From: Sporosarcina sp. P32b
GTDB lineage: Bacteria > Bacillota > Bacilli > Bacillales_A > Planococcaceae
Direction of reading: 5' to 3'
Length of the DNA: 64,000 bases
NCBI RefSeq assembly: GCF_002743335.1
Contig: NZ_PDZB01000004.1
Span: 62,001 to 126,000, forward strand
Shown: piece after piece, positions 51,478-61,344 of the stretch
Layout of the letters: the number at the start of each line of letters is the position of its first letter
Position numbering within the stretch: the stretch's first letter is position 1
Translations under genes and position numbers: made by a program
Notes under the pieces: model-generated
Seen by the model: the letters and a program-made list of their open reading frames with translations, nothing else
What the model was told of the DNA's origin: nothing
The model's database searches: none

Positions 51478-52989
51478 TTAGTTACGAACTGCTTCTTTCT
51501 CTAGCTCATTTTCAGTTAACTTCAATATCTTGGAAGTAGAAGCATGCATGTCCTTCAATAATTCAGGATGCTCTGCTAATGCTTTACCATATGAAGGAAT
51601 CATTTCTTTCAACTTCGGCTCCCAATCACTTACTTGTCCTGGGAAGCACTTGTTAATAAGATCCAGCATAACTGCTACTGCAGTAGATGCTCCTGGAGAT
51701 GCTCCAAGTAATGCTGCAATGGAACCATCCTGATCTGTTACAAGCTCTGTGCCAAATTGAAGCGTACCTTTGCCTTTTGGAGTATCTTTAATGACTTGTA
51801 CACGTTGACCTGCAGTCCATAGATCCCAATCTTCGCTTTTCGCGTCTGGGATGAAATCACGCAGTTCATTGATACGTTGTTCTTTTGTTTGTACTACTTG
51901 TTCTACCAAGTATTTAGTCAATGGCATATTCTTTGCACCACATGCTAGCATAGTCGTTAAGTTATTCGGTTTCACTGAACCAATAAGATCCATCATAGAT
52001 CCTTCTTTTAAGAACTTCGGTGTGAAGCCCGCGAACGGTCCGAATAGCAAGGACTTTTCACCATCAATATAGCGAGTATCTAAGTGTGGAACAGACATTG
52101 GTGGTGCACCCACTTTTGCTTTTCCGTATACTTTCGCATGATGTTTTGCAATGACGTCTGGATTTTTGCAGACCATGAAGACACCACTGATTGGGAATCC
52201 ACCGATATGTTTACTTTCAGGTATACCTGTTTTCTGTAGTAATGGAAGACTTCCGCCTCCGCCACCAATGAAAACAAATTTAGTTTTATGGAATTCAAGC
52301 TTACCGTCTTTATTATTCTTTATTCTTAATTCCCATTCGCCATCACTTGTACGTTTGATATCTTCTACTTGATGCCCGTAGTTTACATCAACGCCCACTT
52401 TTTGCATGTGCTCGATTAACATACGAGTCAATGCACCAAAGTTTACGTCTGTACCTGTATCGATTTTTGTTGCAGCAATTGCTTCATCCACAGTACGGTC
52501 TTTCATGATCAACGGAATCCATTCTTTTAGTTTTTCCGGATCTTCGGAAAACTCCATTCCTTCGAATAGTGGATTTGCTGTCATCGCTTCAAAGCGTTTC
52601 TTCAAATACGTCACATTGTCTTCACCTTGTACAAGACTCATGTGTGGCAGTGGCATAATAAATTGTTCAGGATCTTTGATCAAATTTTTCTCTACTAAAT
52701 GTGACCAAAACTGCATAGATAACTGGAACTGTTCATTAACTTTAACCGCTTTTGCGATATCTACAGTCCCATCTGGTCTTTCGGAAGTGTAGTTCAGTTC
52801 ACACAATGCTGCGTGTCCTGTTCCCGCATTATTCATCTCATGCGAACTCTCTTCCCCAGCTTTATCTAGTTTCTCGAATAACGAGATATTCCAGTCAGGC
52901 GCTAATTCTTTAAGCATTGTTCCTAGCGTTGCACTCATAATTCCGGCACCAATTAATATAACATCTGATTTAGTTTGTCTATTACTCAT
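51478..52989 (-). CDS. mqo: Malate:quinone oxidoreductase
   Basis: 503 residues, full family length. FAD motif '[25 protein letters not shown]', then the Mqo hallmarks '[22 protein letters not shown]', '[19 protein letters not shown]' and '[17 protein letters not shown]' near the C-terminus. A peripheral membrane flavoprotein that oxidises malate to oxaloacetate and passes electrons to quinone, in the TCA cycle. AAGGAAGGTC precedes ATG 52989. Stand-alone gene; the 248-bp region upstream shows no other gene. Confidence 0.96.
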   Translation of the reverse strand: MSNRQTKSDVILIGAGIMSATLGTMLKELAPDWNISLFEKLDKAGEESSHEMNNAGTGHAALCELNYTSERPDGTVDIAKAVKVNEQFQLSMQFWSHLVEKNLIKDPEQFIMPLPHMSLVQGEDNVTYLKKRFEAMTANPLFEGMEFSEDPEKLKEWIPLIMKDRTVDEAIAATKIDTGTDVNFGALTRMLIEHMQKVGVDVNYGHQVEDIKRTSDGEWELRIKNNKDGKLEFHKTKFVFIGGGGGSLPLLQKTGIPESKHIGGFPISGVFMVCKNPDVIAKHHAKVYGKAKVGAPPMSVPHLDTRYIDGEKSLLFGPFAGFTPKFLKEGSMMDLIGSVKPNNLTTMLACGAKNMPLTKYLVEQVVQTKEQRINELRDFIPDAKSEDWDLWTAGQRVQVIKDTPKGKGTLQFGTELVTDQDGSIAALLGASPGASTAVAVMLDLINKCFPGQVSDWEPKLKEMIPSYGKALAEHPELLKDMHASTSKILKLTENELEKEAVRN

Positions 52990-53237
52990 TTTGACCTTCC
53001 TTATATGTGAAATTTACAGAAACGTAAATGTTCCTAAATAAGGCGTCACAGCATACATGGCGCGTACTAGGAGCACTTTATTCTGTCTCATGTTTAACCA
53101 TACATCTACTACCATCTTTTCTAGTATACATCAAATATAACTAGGTTTAAAGGGACTTGTTTATTTGTCAGAATAAAGCCAGTAATGTGTCGAATTTTTG
53201 AACTTCTTCACTTGTTAGATTTAATTAATGACTGTTT

Positions 53238-54431
53238 TTATGTCAATAAATCTTCCGAAATCACTTTGAATCCTTCAATAATTGTGTCCTCTTCTACTTC
53301 AATCAAAATACATTGCTTGCCATCATAGTTCACTTGCTTCACATACTTTAAGTCTTGTGGACTGATTGAAATATTTGCTACTTTGGTTTCGATCTTAATC
53401 GACTTCGACGTATAGCTTGGTACGATGTGAGTTGCTTTCATTTCATAAGAGGTGTCGTCCACTACAGTCTGGAAAGCCGTTTCTACAGCTTCTGTATTCA
53501 CATAATCGACGCCGCTCATTTTCAACACACGCTCTACTTGCTTCGCATCAATTGCAGGTGGTTCTTCCGGTTCTTCTTCTTCGTCATCCGCTACAGTTAA
53601 TCGGTAGATAGCTTCATATACATTTCCTAATGTTTCCGTATCTACTTCACCACCGACTACTTGTTTGACGATTTCCTCGAAAACAGCCTTATCGTCCGCA
53701 GCAGTGACCACTTCTTCTCCATTCAGAACATTCTCTATGAATGCATAATCTGGCTTATTCGCTCTACCAGCAGCATACAACACATGATTTACATCAGCTG
53801 AGTTGTCTGTAAAGCAAGGGAATAAAAAGCCGCCTATCGGTGACGCAAGATTAATGATAGGATCGAGCATCGTATTCGATTTGAATTCACGCTCTTGGAA
53901 ATCAAATACGATGGAGCGCTTCGGCAAGTCCGTATGATTCATACTGCACAGAATAAACGGTGTCGTAAACACTTCATCCCGCATATCAATTTCTGTTTCT
54001 TCACTGTTACGCTTAGTCTTTTTAAAGTAGTTTCCACGAATAAATGTCACAACGAGATCCTTTTCATATTGGATATCTTTCACCATTTTTAGTGCTAGAT
54101 GTTGCATCTCTTCTTTCCAATCCTCGGTTTCTTCCACCTGCAACCCATCATACAAAAGCTTTTGTGCGTGACCCTCGTTATTCTCTTCAGTCTGACGTTC
54201 AAACTTCACTTCAAATAACTTCATGCCTAGTTTACCACCTAGCACCTTTTTGAAGTTCGTCATGAACAATTCTTGTTGCTCACGGTCTAGCAATGCAAAA
54301 GCCTGACTCTCTTCGTGGTAGATCTCACTACTTTCCTGCCTAATATAGACATGGTAAATATCAGTAATCGTCAAAAGATCTGTATCTAATTTAAATCGTT
54401 TACGAATATCTGCAATATCATTTTTGTTCAT
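53238..54431 (-). CDS. DUF4317 protein
   Basis: 397 residues. The opening 'NKNDIADIRKRFKLDTDLLTITDIYHVYIRQES' is typical of the DUF4317 family, which occurs in Bacillales and Clostridia. No signal peptide or membrane helix; the C-terminal third is rich in acidic residues ('VADDEEEEPEEPPAID') and ends in a compact domain 'IVPSYTSKSIKIETKVANISISPQDLKYV'. Function unknown. ATG 54431 with GGAAG upstream. Stand-alone. Confidence 0.88.
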   Translation of the reverse strand: MNKNDIADIRKRFKLDTDLLTITDIYHVYIRQESSEIYHEESQAFALLDREQQELFMTNFKKVLGGKLGMKLFEVKFERQTEENNEGHAQKLLYDGLQVEETEDWKEEMQHLALKMVKDIQYEKDLVVTFIRGNYFKKTKRNSEETEIDMRDEVFTTPFILCSMNHTDLPKRSIVFDFQEREFKSNTMLDPIINLASPIGGFLFPCFTDNSADVNHVLYAAGRANKPDYAFIENVLNGEEVVTAADDKAVFEEIVKQVVGGEVDTETLGNVYEAIYRLTVADDEEEEPEEPPAIDAKQVERVLKMSGVDYVNTEAVETAFQTVVDDTSYEMKATHIVPSYTSKSIKIETKVANISISPQDLKYVKQVNYDGKQCILIEVEEDTIIEGFKVISEDLLT

Positions 54432-54460
54432 ATCGTGTTCCCACTTCCTAACTAATTTAA

Positions 54461-54482
54461 CTAAACGTATTGACTACGTTAG
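54461..54482. promoter_or_regulatory. Inverted repeat upstream of ohr, candidate operator
   Basis: AACGTA (54464-54469) and TACGTT (54475-54480) flank TTGAC, which could be part of a -35 box. It lies about 115 bp upstream of the ohr start and 30 bp upstream of the DUF4317 start. It does not match the TACAATT-AATTGTA OhrR box, so the regulator is unknown. Confidence 0.25.
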
Positions 54483-54593
54483 ATGACGTTACCATACACG
54501 AGCATAAAAGATTATAGAATTCACACATAATTATCCAATATTCGGGTACACAATGAAGTGAGACTAAAAAATTAGATAAGGGGTAGTGATTTC

Positions 54594-55016
54594 ATGTCAG
54601 AAAAATTATTTACATCCACAGCAACTGCTAACGGAGGAAGAGAAGGCCATGTAGTTTCCTCCGACAAAGTAGTCGAATTCGATACGGCAATGCCGGGTAC
54701 AAAAAGAGCGAAAGAATTAGAGAACTCTACTAACCCTGAGCAATTATTCGCTGCAGGTTATGCAGCTTGTTTCGACAGCGCACTTCAACTTGTCGCAAGC
54801 AAAGAACGCGTTAAGTTTTCATCAGAAGTTACAGCAAACGTCAGCCTGTGCAAAGATGAAACAGACGGCGGCTTCAAACTAGAAGTTGATTTACAAGTAA
54901 CTGGTACAGATATCGAAAAGGCTCAACTAGAAGAACTAGTTGAAAAAGCACACCACGTCTGCCCATATTCCAAAGCAACTAGAGGCAATATTGAAGTGAC
55001 ACTAACAGTACTTTAA
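54594..55016 (+). CDS. ohr: Organic hydroperoxide resistance protein
   Basis: 140 residues, OsmC/Ohr family. Both catalytic Cys motifs are present: 'AAGYAACFDSALQLVA' (about Cys 61) and 'AHHVCPYSKATRGN' (about Cys 126), with the conserved Arg in the N-terminal part ('NGGREGHVVS'). The enzyme reduces organic and fatty-acid hydroperoxides with lipoamide-type reductant. GGGG about 9 nt before ATG 54594. No ohrR gene is adjacent. Closed by a strong terminator. Confidence 0.95.
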   Translation: MSEKLFTSTATANGGREGHVVSSDKVVEFDTAMPGTKRAKELENSTNPEQLFAAGYAACFDSALQLVASKERVKFSSEVTANVSLCKDETDGGFKLEVDLQVTGTDIEKAQLEELVEKAHHVCPYSKATRGNIEVTLTVL

Positions 55017-55036
55017 TTTCATAGTCTAAAAATAAC

Positions 55037-55087
55037 GCTATAGGCTGTGCTGGAAATCGTGAAGACACGACCTCTAGCACAGCCTTT
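55037..55087. terminator. Terminator of ohr
   Basis: AGGCTGTGCT / AGCACAGCCT stem enclosing an inner CGTG-CACG hairpin, followed by TTTTAA. It lies between convergent ohr and the alpha/beta hydrolase gene. Confidence 0.8.
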
Positions 55088-55108
55088 TAATTCAGCAGAA
55101 GATACTTT

Positions 55109-55858
55109 CTACTTTTTCAAACCCTCAATTAATTCCACAATCGCAGCAGAAGTCTGCATCATCTGCTCTTCATTCGATATAGTGGCTTTACCGTCACCCT
55201 TCTGCTCACCATAATCACCAAAACCTGCATGATTACCGCCCTCTATCTCGATGAACTTCGCATTTTCAGGCATACTAGATTTGGCTGCCTGAATGGCTTT
55301 CGCATCTGCCACCTCATCCCGACTCGCCGAAATCGACAAAATATCCACCGACGTTTCACTCAAATCCGTATGACTCCCAGGATAAGAAGCCAGCAGCACG
55401 AGCGCGGAAATCTTTTCATGACGGGATGCATAATCCGATGCCGTCACGCCGCCTAAAGAGTGACCGCCTATTAACCATGTATCTATTTCAGGATGATTAC
55501 GTATTACCTTATCTGCTCGATCAGGCGAGAATATGGCCATCTTGAGCGGCAAGTGAGGAATGATTACAGTATAGCCTTGTTTAGCAATTTCCTTGGCCAA
55601 TGGTGCGTATGCTTCAGCTTCTACTTTTGCCCCTTGATAGAAAATAAAACCTATATTTTTCTTATTTGAAGTAGGTTCAAACACCAGCTCTTTACCATTC
55701 TCAACGGTTACATCTGAATCTGATGGTATATTTTCTTTCGCGTAAGCCTGCGCGGTATAATAAGAACTAGCGAATAGGAAGAAACCAACTGCACTCATTA
55801 ACAGGAGAATTGCTAGCCCGACGAACAGCTTGAATTTCCACGTCCTCTTTTGTTTCAT
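55109..55858 (-). CDS. Membrane-anchored alpha/beta hydrolase
   Basis: 249 residues. N-terminal helix (about 10-31, 'LFVGLAILLLMSAVGFFLFASS') as signal anchor, then an alpha/beta hydrolase of the dienelactone-hydrolase-like type: oxyanion region 'IGFIFYQGAKVEAEAYAPLA', nucleophile elbow 'LIGGHSLGGVTASDYA' (G-H-S-L-G), Asp in 'ILSISASRDEVAD' and His in 'IEGGNHAGFGDYG'. A complete Ser-Asp-His triad facing outside the membrane. Substrate unknown. It lies 19 bp downstream of the NUDIX gene and is probably co-transcribed with it. Confidence 0.87.
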   Translation of the reverse strand: MKQKRTWKFKLFVGLAILLLMSAVGFFLFASSYYTAQAYAKENIPSDSDVTVENGKELVFEPTSNKKNIGFIFYQGAKVEAEAYAPLAKEIAKQGYTVIIPHLPLKMAIFSPDRADKVIRNHPEIDTWLIGGHSLGGVTASDYASRHEKISALVLLASYPGSHTDLSETSVDILSISASRDEVADAKAIQAAKSSMPENAKFIEIEGGNHAGFGDYGEQKGDGKATISNEEQMMQTSAAIVELIEGLKK

Positions 55859-55877
55859 ACTTGATCCTCATTCCGGT

Positions 55878-56498
55878 TTATTTCTTCACGATATCAATGA
55901 AATGTTTTAACACTCTAGCCGTTAATCCCCAAACTGTATAATTACCATATTCATAAAACCATTCTTCAAGCGAATGACTTCTGAACTTATACTGGTCTCC
56001 GTTCATAATTTTTTCAAAAGGGAAATTATCTGGCGGGGCTATTTCAATCGATACCAAATGCATATATGGCTCATGTTCCATCAGCCATTTGAGCGGAATG
56101 GTAAACACCTCTTCCACTTCTTCTTTATTATAACTTCGAATAATTTCATGATAGTCAATGACCGCCACAAACGGATAGACGACGAATGAAGGCGATGCAA
56201 TATATGGGCTTAACTCCTCTATCATCTGTACCGTCTTCGGATCAATTCCGAGCTCTTCATGCGTCTCCCGTAAAGCTGCTTCCATAGGTGATGCATCCGT
56301 TATGTCGATTTTTCCACCAGGGAAACTGATGTCGCCCGGCTGTTTCCTCATCGTGAAAGCACGTACCTCAAACAGCACATGCCATTCGCCTTCCGCTTCT
56401 ACTAATGGAATAATTACAGCGGAACGGAACGCAGTATCTTCTCCAATGAATAAAGATTTATTTTCATACAATTTATTTTGCAGTCGATCCAAGTCCAT
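55878..56498 (-). CDS. NUDIX hydrolase, CoA pyrophosphatase-like
   Basis: 206 residues. Nudix box 'GGKIDITDASPMEAALRETHEELGI' with the upstream 'RAFTMRKQPGDISFPGG' segment that resembles the CoA-diphosphatase (NudL/YeaB/PCD1) signature. It would cut (oxidised) coenzyme A to phosphopantetheine and 3',5'-ADP; other substrates are possible. GGGGGA 5 nt upstream selects ATG 56498 rather than the ATG at 56510. First gene of a two-gene operon with the alpha/beta hydrolase. Confidence 0.88.
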   Translation of the reverse strand: MDLDRLQNKLYENKSLFIGEDTAFRSAVIIPLVEAEGEWHVLFEVRAFTMRKQPGDISFPGGKIDITDASPMEAALRETHEELGIDPKTVQMIEELSPYIASPSFVVYPFVAVIDYHEIIRSYNKEEVEEVFTIPLKWLMEHEPYMHLVSIEIAPPDNFPFEKIMNGDQYKFRSHSLEEWFYEYGNYTVWGLTARVLKHFIDIVKK

Positions 56499-56561
56499 GA
56501 AGTCCCCCACCTCATCGTTTTATCCTATCGTATCATTACCAGACGAATCGTTAAAGAAATT

Positions 56562-56592
56562 AAAGGAGCTACCCTGTAAGAGCAACTCCTCA
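56562..56592 (-). terminator. Probable terminator of the heme operon
   Basis: GGAG / CTCC stem with partly paired inner bases, T-rich on the minus-strand 3' side. It stands 16 bp after the sortase B stop codon. Modest hairpin, hence moderate confidence. Confidence 0.5.
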
Positions 56593-56607
56593 TTCTATCC
56601 ATATACG

Positions 56608-57381
56608 TTAGCGCTTCACTAATTTGCCTTGCACTACATAGCGTTTATCTTTACTATTCACCGAGTTATTGCAAGTCGATAATGTAACAATTCGATCTTC
56701 CGCCCCTACTTCAACTGGCATATCAATCAGAGAACGTGACTCGACTTCCCCGAGAAATTCTGAAAATTTTTCGGTCGTCTGAAAGTCTGTCTCAATATAA
56801 TAAAAGTCGATCGTCGTTTCGTATGCTGCAAACACTTCAATATCATACCCCTCATACAATGTATCCATGTAAATAACCGGATGTTCATCTGCATAGTCTT
56901 GATCACCAAATTTCTTCAAGCTACCAAACATCGTATCGTTTCTCATCGCATGACCATAAAGGACCGTGTTGTGGCTCATATTCGTAATATCATTCCGGTA
57001 GTCCATGAAGACACTGCCTGCACGACTACTTTCTCGTGCGAAGTTACGATTTAAATAAAAGTCGTTGTCTGTAGCCTGCAAGATGGGGTTATGCAAATTG
57101 GTACCTTCCACTGAAATCCAACCCACGATATCTTGATTCACTTTATTTAATTCTTCAAACTGTGGACGCATCGAATCATCTTCCAAGAGATCTTCTTTGG
57201 CGTCTCCCGTTACCGCAACCTGAGCTGTATTTTCTAACGCCGTCTCATACATCTCTTGCGTTTCCTTCAATGAGCTGGCTGATTCCACGTATGTATATAC
57301 ATACTGCACGAGTAAATAGCCTGAGTAGAGAAAGACTGCCAGATAAATGAAAGGCATCAGTTTCGACAGGCGTTTTTTCAT
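56608..57381 (-). CDS. srtB: Class B sortase
   Basis: 257 residues. N-terminal membrane helix (about 9-30), then a sortase B domain: His in 'HNTVLYGHAMRNDTMFGSL', Cys in 'DRIVTLSTCNNS' (TLSTC motif) and Arg in 'SKDKRYVVQGKLVKR'. It anchors the NEAT protein with an NPQTS signal encoded at the start of this operon, as SrtB anchors IsdC in Staphylococcus and Bacillus. Last gene of the seven-gene operon, 11 bp after the ATPase gene, with AGGAGG 7 nt before ATG 57381. Confidence 0.94.
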   Translation of the reverse strand: MKKRLSKLMPFIYLAVFLYSGYLLVQYVYTYVESASSLKETQEMYETALENTAQVAVTGDAKEDLLEDDSMRPQFEELNKVNQDIVGWISVEGTNLHNPILQATDNDFYLNRNFARESSRAGSVFMDYRNDITNMSHNTVLYGHAMRNDTMFGSLKKFGDQDYADEHPVIYMDTLYEGYDIEVFAAYETTIDFYYIETDFQTTEKFSEFLGEVESRSLIDMPVEVGAEDRIVTLSTCNNSVNSKDKRYVVQGKLVKR

Positions 57382-57392
57382 CAGCTTACCTC

Positions 57393-58163
57393 CTAAATAC
57401 CAAGCGACATCATATAAAGACCTAATTCGTCATCTTCCTTGAAGATAGCGTTGACTCCATATACTTCTTTGATGATATCCTTTGTAATGATTTCACGCGG
57501 CGGACCTTCTGCAATGATTCGACCATTCTTCATCATAATAATCTCATCACTGTATCGAATCGCCTGATTGATATCATGCAACACCATGACAATCGTCAAT
57601 CCATAGTCTTCATTTAGTGATTTCACGAGCTCCAATAATTCAATCTGATAATATATATCCAAATAAGTTGTTGGTTCATCCAGGCACAGTATTTCTGACT
57701 GTTGTGCCAGTGCCATCGCAATCCATACACGCTGACGCTCTCCACCCGATAATGCTTCTAAGTCATTATGGCGTTTGTCAGTTAGATTCGTCACGGATAA
57801 CGCCCAATCTATAGCCTTACGATCCTCTTCCTGGTTCCGCTGTAATAACGTTTTATGTGGCAACCGACCAAAGCTGACTAGTTTTTCAATCGTCAAATCT
57901 TTTGGCACTTCATTCTGCTGATACACAATCGCTAATTTCTTCGCAAATTCTTTTGGCTTAAACATCACTAAATCACGATTCTCCAGTGAAGCCGTTCCTG
58001 AAGTCGGCATATTACTTCGTGAAAGTACACTGAGTAATGTCGATTTTCCACAACCATTCGGCCCGATGATTGTCGTCACTTTCCCTTTAGAAATAGACGT
58101 CGAGACATCATCCAAGTGATTGGTGATATTATCATGCGATACAATAATGCGCTTCATTTCCAT
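57393..58163 (-). CDS. Heme/iron ABC transporter ATP-binding protein
   Basis: 256 residues, FecE/HmuV-like ATPase: Walker A 'GPNGCGKSTLLSVLSR', Q-loop, signature 'LSGGERQRVWIAMALAQ', Walker B 'ILCLDEPTTYLDI', H-loop 'MVLHDINQAIRYSDEII'. Energises the FecCD permease encoded just upstream (6-bp gap) for import of heme or ferric siderophore. ATG 58163 has only a weak AGAG upstream, so a second ATG two codons later is also possible. Staphylococcal isd loci lack a dedicated ATPase gene of this type; Bacillus isd loci have one. Confidence 0.93.
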   Translation of the reverse strand: MEMKRIIVSHDNITNHLDDVSTSISKGKVTTIIGPNGCGKSTLLSVLSRSNMPTSGTASLENRDLVMFKPKEFAKKLAIVYQQNEVPKDLTIEKLVSFGRLPHKTLLQRNQEEDRKAIDWALSVTNLTDKRHNDLEALSGGERQRVWIAMALAQQSEILCLDEPTTYLDIYYQIELLELVKSLNEDYGLTIVMVLHDINQAIRYSDEIIMMKNGRIIAEGPPREIITKDIIKEVYGVNAIFKEDDELGLYMMSLGI

Positions 58164-58169
58164 AATAGG

Positions 58170-59135
58170 TCACTCTTTTCGCAGTAAGAATATTAAGAAC
58201 GGTCCACCGATGATCGCCATCAGCGTCGAAGCAGGTATTTCAAGCGGAGCCACAATCGTTCTACCGAGCGTGTCAGCCAGCAAGATAATCAACGCCCCTA
58301 AAAGCGCTGTGAACGGTATGAGCACCTTATGGTCATAGCCAACTAATCTGCGGGCAATATGCGGTACAAGTAATCCGACGAATGAGATCACACCCGCCAC
58401 TACGACCGAAATCGCTGCTAATAAAACTGCCACTGCCGCAATGAGTAAACGGGCACGCGCGACATGAAAGCCAATACTTTTTGCCGTCTTATCTTGTAGC
58501 ACTAATAAATTACACCAGCTATACAATGCAAATGCCAGAACCAATCCGATAGTTCCATATGTCGCAATGGTCGATACATCGCTCCACGTACGCATCGTTA
58601 AATTCGAACCAATCACACTTGAGGCTGAGACATTCAACGAACCCCCAAAGCTAATAAACGCTTCGGTGAGACCTGTGAACATCGCGTTAATCGCAATTCC
58701 CACAAGAATTAATTTTAACGGGCTAAGACCTGATTTCCATGACAATGCAAAGACGAGAAAACAAGCGAAAGCCCCACCCATAAACGCAAATAAAGGCGTC
58801 ATGAAAAAGAGCGCCGGAAAGAACGAAATAATGAATAACTGCACAAATGCCGCACCGGAAGATATCCCGATAATCCCCGCATCCGCAAGGGGGTTACGCA
58901 TGACAGACTGCAACAAGACACCCGATACCGACAATGCCGCGCCTGCAAAAATTGCCACTATCATTCGTGGAAAGCGCAAGTCACGAATTGCTTCTATCTG
59001 ACTGTTGTCCTGTTCAAAAAGCGCACCGAAAAATTCAAAGAATCCCATTTTAATACTGCCTGTCGTAGCCGAATATACGATGGTTACAACAAGCAGCAGG
59101 GAAACGATTACATAACTAGCAATTCTTTTTCTCAT
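58170..59135 (-). CDS. isdF: Heme ABC transporter permease, FecCD family (IsdF-like)
   Basis: 321 residues, nine to ten helices. FecCD landmarks: 'IRDLRFPRMIVAIFAGAALSVSGVLLQSVMRNPLADAGIIGISSG' and 'VAGVISFVGLLVPHIARRLVGYDHKVLIPFTALLGA'. Forms a homodimeric pore with the ATPase for heme import, fed by the IsdE-like lipoprotein. AAGGAAGG 6 nt upstream selects ATG 59135 rather than an in-frame TTG at 59153. Permease of an iron operon by context; heme specificity is inferred from the NEAT neighbours. Confidence 0.92.
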   Translation of the reverse strand: MRKRIASYVIVSLLLVVTIVYSATTGSIKMGFFEFFGALFEQDNSQIEAIRDLRFPRMIVAIFAGAALSVSGVLLQSVMRNPLADAGIIGISSGAAFVQLFIISFFPALFFMTPLFAFMGGAFACFLVFALSWKSGLSPLKLILVGIAINAMFTGLTEAFISFGGSLNVSASSVIGSNLTMRTWSDVSTIATYGTIGLVLAFALYSWCNLLVLQDKTAKSIGFHVARARLLIAAVAVLLAAISVVVAGVISFVGLLVPHIARRLVGYDHKVLIPFTALLGALIILLADTLGRTIVAPLEIPASTLMAIIGGPFLIFLLRKE

Positions 59136-59168
59136 GACGGCCTTCCTTTTCAAATGAAATTCATCGAG

Positions 59169-60077
59169 TTATCGATAGAAAATCTTCATTAGCTCACTTA
59201 ATGCTTCAGGTACTTGCAATGAAGCCGTTGTGCCGAATAGCTCTTCTTCCAAGTCATAGACTTTACCATTTTTCACCGCGTCAAAATGCTTCCATACATC
59301 ATTTGTTTGAAACTCTTCATTAAACATTTCCACGACCTCATCTGGCATACCATGCGATAAACGTAAGATAATATCTGGATTACTATTATGAAGATACTCA
59401 GTATTGGACGATAAGTACTCAGGATCCTGACCTTCCATGACATTTGTTCCACCCGCACGTTTTACGAGATCACCCGCATAGGAGTTTTCCGTCGCGACTA
59501 AGTAACTGCCTGGGATACCTAATAATATCAATACACTTGGTCCTTTACGATTTGCCGCCACTACTTCGGCCGCTTCAATCTTTTTCTGTAAGTCCCCTAC
59601 TAATTTATCCGCTTGAGTTGTACGATCATAGCGCTCTCCAAGACCTTGGATTTCTTGTATCATCGAGTCCACACTTTGGAAGTTTAAAAATGTTGTCGGG
59701 ATATTCAATTGTTCAAATCCCGCTTCGAGGTCATATTCCAATGTAGATACGGATAAAAAATCTGTTGGATCCATTGACTTCACAATTTCCATATCCGGTG
59801 TCATAGCATTACCGATAGTTGGAAGCCCATCAAAGCGGCTCGCCATTTGTTTTTCTGTTTCAGGAATGGCGATGGCATCTATATCTAACTTATCTAGAAT
59901 GTCTGCGATGACTACAGTGCCCGCAATAATTCGCTGATCACTAGTTTCTGCGGTTTCACTTTTCTCCGCAGTATCTGCTAAAACAGCTTTCTCTTCTTTA
60001 TCATTGCCGCACCCTGCGATTATTGCTGCTGTCATAACTGCCAACATTAGCAATACATATCTCCACTTTTTTTGCAC
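59169..60077 (-). CDS. isdE: Heme-binding ABC transporter lipoprotein (IsdE-like)
   Basis: 302 residues. Lipoprotein signal with lipobox 'AAIIAGCGND'. The rest is a helical-backbone binding protein: 'QRIIAGTVVIADILDKLDIDAIAIPETEKQMASRFDGLPTIGNAMTPDMEIVKSMDPTDF' opens lobe 1. Met and His residues typical of IsdE heme ligands are present ('PTIGNAMTPDMEIV', Met near residue 85), but ligand assignment is not certain. Start GTG 60077 is chosen because GGAGG lies 8 nt upstream; a longer in-frame GTG at 60092 contains that site. It hands heme from NEAT proteins to the FecCD permease. Confidence 0.9.
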   Translation of the reverse strand: MQKKWRYVLLMLAVMTAAIIAGCGNDKEEKAVLADTAEKSETAETSDQRIIAGTVVIADILDKLDIDAIAIPETEKQMASRFDGLPTIGNAMTPDMEIVKSMDPTDFLSVSTLEYDLEAGFEQLNIPTTFLNFQSVDSMIQEIQGLGERYDRTTQADKLVGDLQKKIEAAEVVAANRKGPSVLILLGIPGSYLVATENSYAGDLVKRAGGTNVMEGQDPEYLSSNTEYLHNSNPDIILRLSHGMPDEVVEMFNEEFQTNDVWKHFDAVKNGKVYDLEEELFGTTASLQVPEALSELMKIFYR

Positions 60078-60095
60078 GATGTAATCCTCCACTCA

Positions 60096-61307
60096 TTATT
60101 CATTACGCATAACATGATTTTTCTTCAGTAGTCGACGTATCAATAAGACACCCGACAAACTACATAATGTGAACAGTATTCCCATTTTCATTATATCAAA
60201 GGGAATCGTTTGTTTATCTTGTACAGGGGGTTCCAGTTCTTGCGGTTCGCTTGCTACTTGCGTGACGACCTCAGCTGGTTCTTCCTTCACATCATCCACC
60301 GTACGATCAAATTCCAATTGCACTTCAGGAAGAAGAGGCGGTAACTCGTCTTGCTTTTGTACTTTTTCTACGGTCGACTTTTCTATCTTCTTTTCTTTTT
60401 CATTCGTGGTTTGTTTAGTTGGAGTAGTGTTTTTTTCAGGTTGCTCAGTTCGCTTAGTCAATGAAGATATTGCTTTGTTATCTGAAGGTACTTTGCTCAA
60501 ATACTTCGCTATCTGTTGCTGACTGTAAGCAATTTGTAAAAACTCTTCCTGTACATGCGAGTTCTCAGACTCCTTCACTTTCATCCAGATACGGGTCCCT
60601 TTCTGGAAATCTTCTACTTCAAACTCCACAATACGTGACTTGTTTTGCGATATCACTTTTGGTTCTACTAAATTCCCTTGTTGCTCTACTGTGAAGCCTT
60701 TAACCTTACTCGGTTGAATAATCTCTAACTGGGCAAAATATTGATTGTCACGTGTTACAATGCGCAGTACTGGATTGACGTATTCATTCATTGCCGAAGG
60801 TTTACCGTCTGACAGCAATCGGTAGTGTATCGTATCATCACCTGACTGAATGGACTTCACTGGTTGAACGTGTTCAAATGCCGGTAAGGACTGCTCCTCG
60901 ATCAACACTTCATATGAAAAGGATTGCAGTGCATGTTCTTTAGGCAAACGATATGTGCCCGTAAGTTCAATCTTGTGTTGCACATCCTCTATATCAAACT
61001 GAACTAAGTTTTCTGCTCGATCCAGTCGCGTGCTCGTTTTGATTCCTTGTTGCACGGCAGTGATTTGCGTTAGGATGTGATCATTCTTCGCCGCAATGGA
61101 TAATGTATAGCGATCTTCCTTAACAGTTAACGTAGCCTGCTTAGTAAATAAAACATTTGTATCCTCGGCTTCATGTGATAAAAAACTTAGTTCAACTTGA
61201 TACACATCATTTACGACTTCTTTCCGTTCGTTTGCGGTTACAGAATGAAAAGGAAGCCACGCAGAGATGAGTAGCAAAAGTAGAGGAAACAAAACCATTC
61301 TTTTCAT
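60096..61307 (-). CDS. Membrane-anchored protein with two divergent NEAT domains
   Basis: 403 residues: signal peptide (1-25), two NEAT-like domains (about 33-138 and 158-261), a long Lys/Glu/Thr-rich linker (262-370, 'TEQPEKNTTPTKQTTNEKEKK') and a C-terminal helix (about 377-395) with a short basic tail. No LPXTG or NPQT signal, so it stays in the membrane. At the heme-ligand position YxxxY the first NEAT has Gln128 and Tyr132, and the second His251 and Glu255; classical heme binding may be altered. The operon position suggests heme transfer or hemoprotein contact. Gap to the preceding SLH gene is 89 bp with a hairpin. Confidence 0.8.
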   Translation of the reverse strand: MKRMVLFPLLLLLISAWLPFHSVTANERKEVVNDVYQVELSFLSHEAEDTNVLFTKQATLTVKEDRYTLSIAAKNDHILTQITAVQQGIKTSTRLDRAENLVQFDIEDVQHKIELTGTYRLPKEHALQSFSYEVLIEEQSLPAFEHVQPVKSIQSGDDTIHYRLLSDGKPSAMNEYVNPVLRIVTRDNQYFAQLEIIQPSKVKGFTVEQQGNLVEPKVISQNKSRIVEFEVEDFQKGTRIWMKVKESENSHVQEEFLQIAYSQQQIAKYLSKVPSDNKAISSLTKRTEQPEKNTTPTKQTTNEKEKKIEKSTVEKVQKQDELPPLLPEVQLEFDRTVDDVKEEPAEVVTQVASEPQELEPPVQDKQTIPFDIMKMGILFTLCSLSGVLLIRRLLKKNHVMRNE

Positions 61308-61344
61308 TTCAGACGTACACTCCTTTACATATCATGTAAAACGA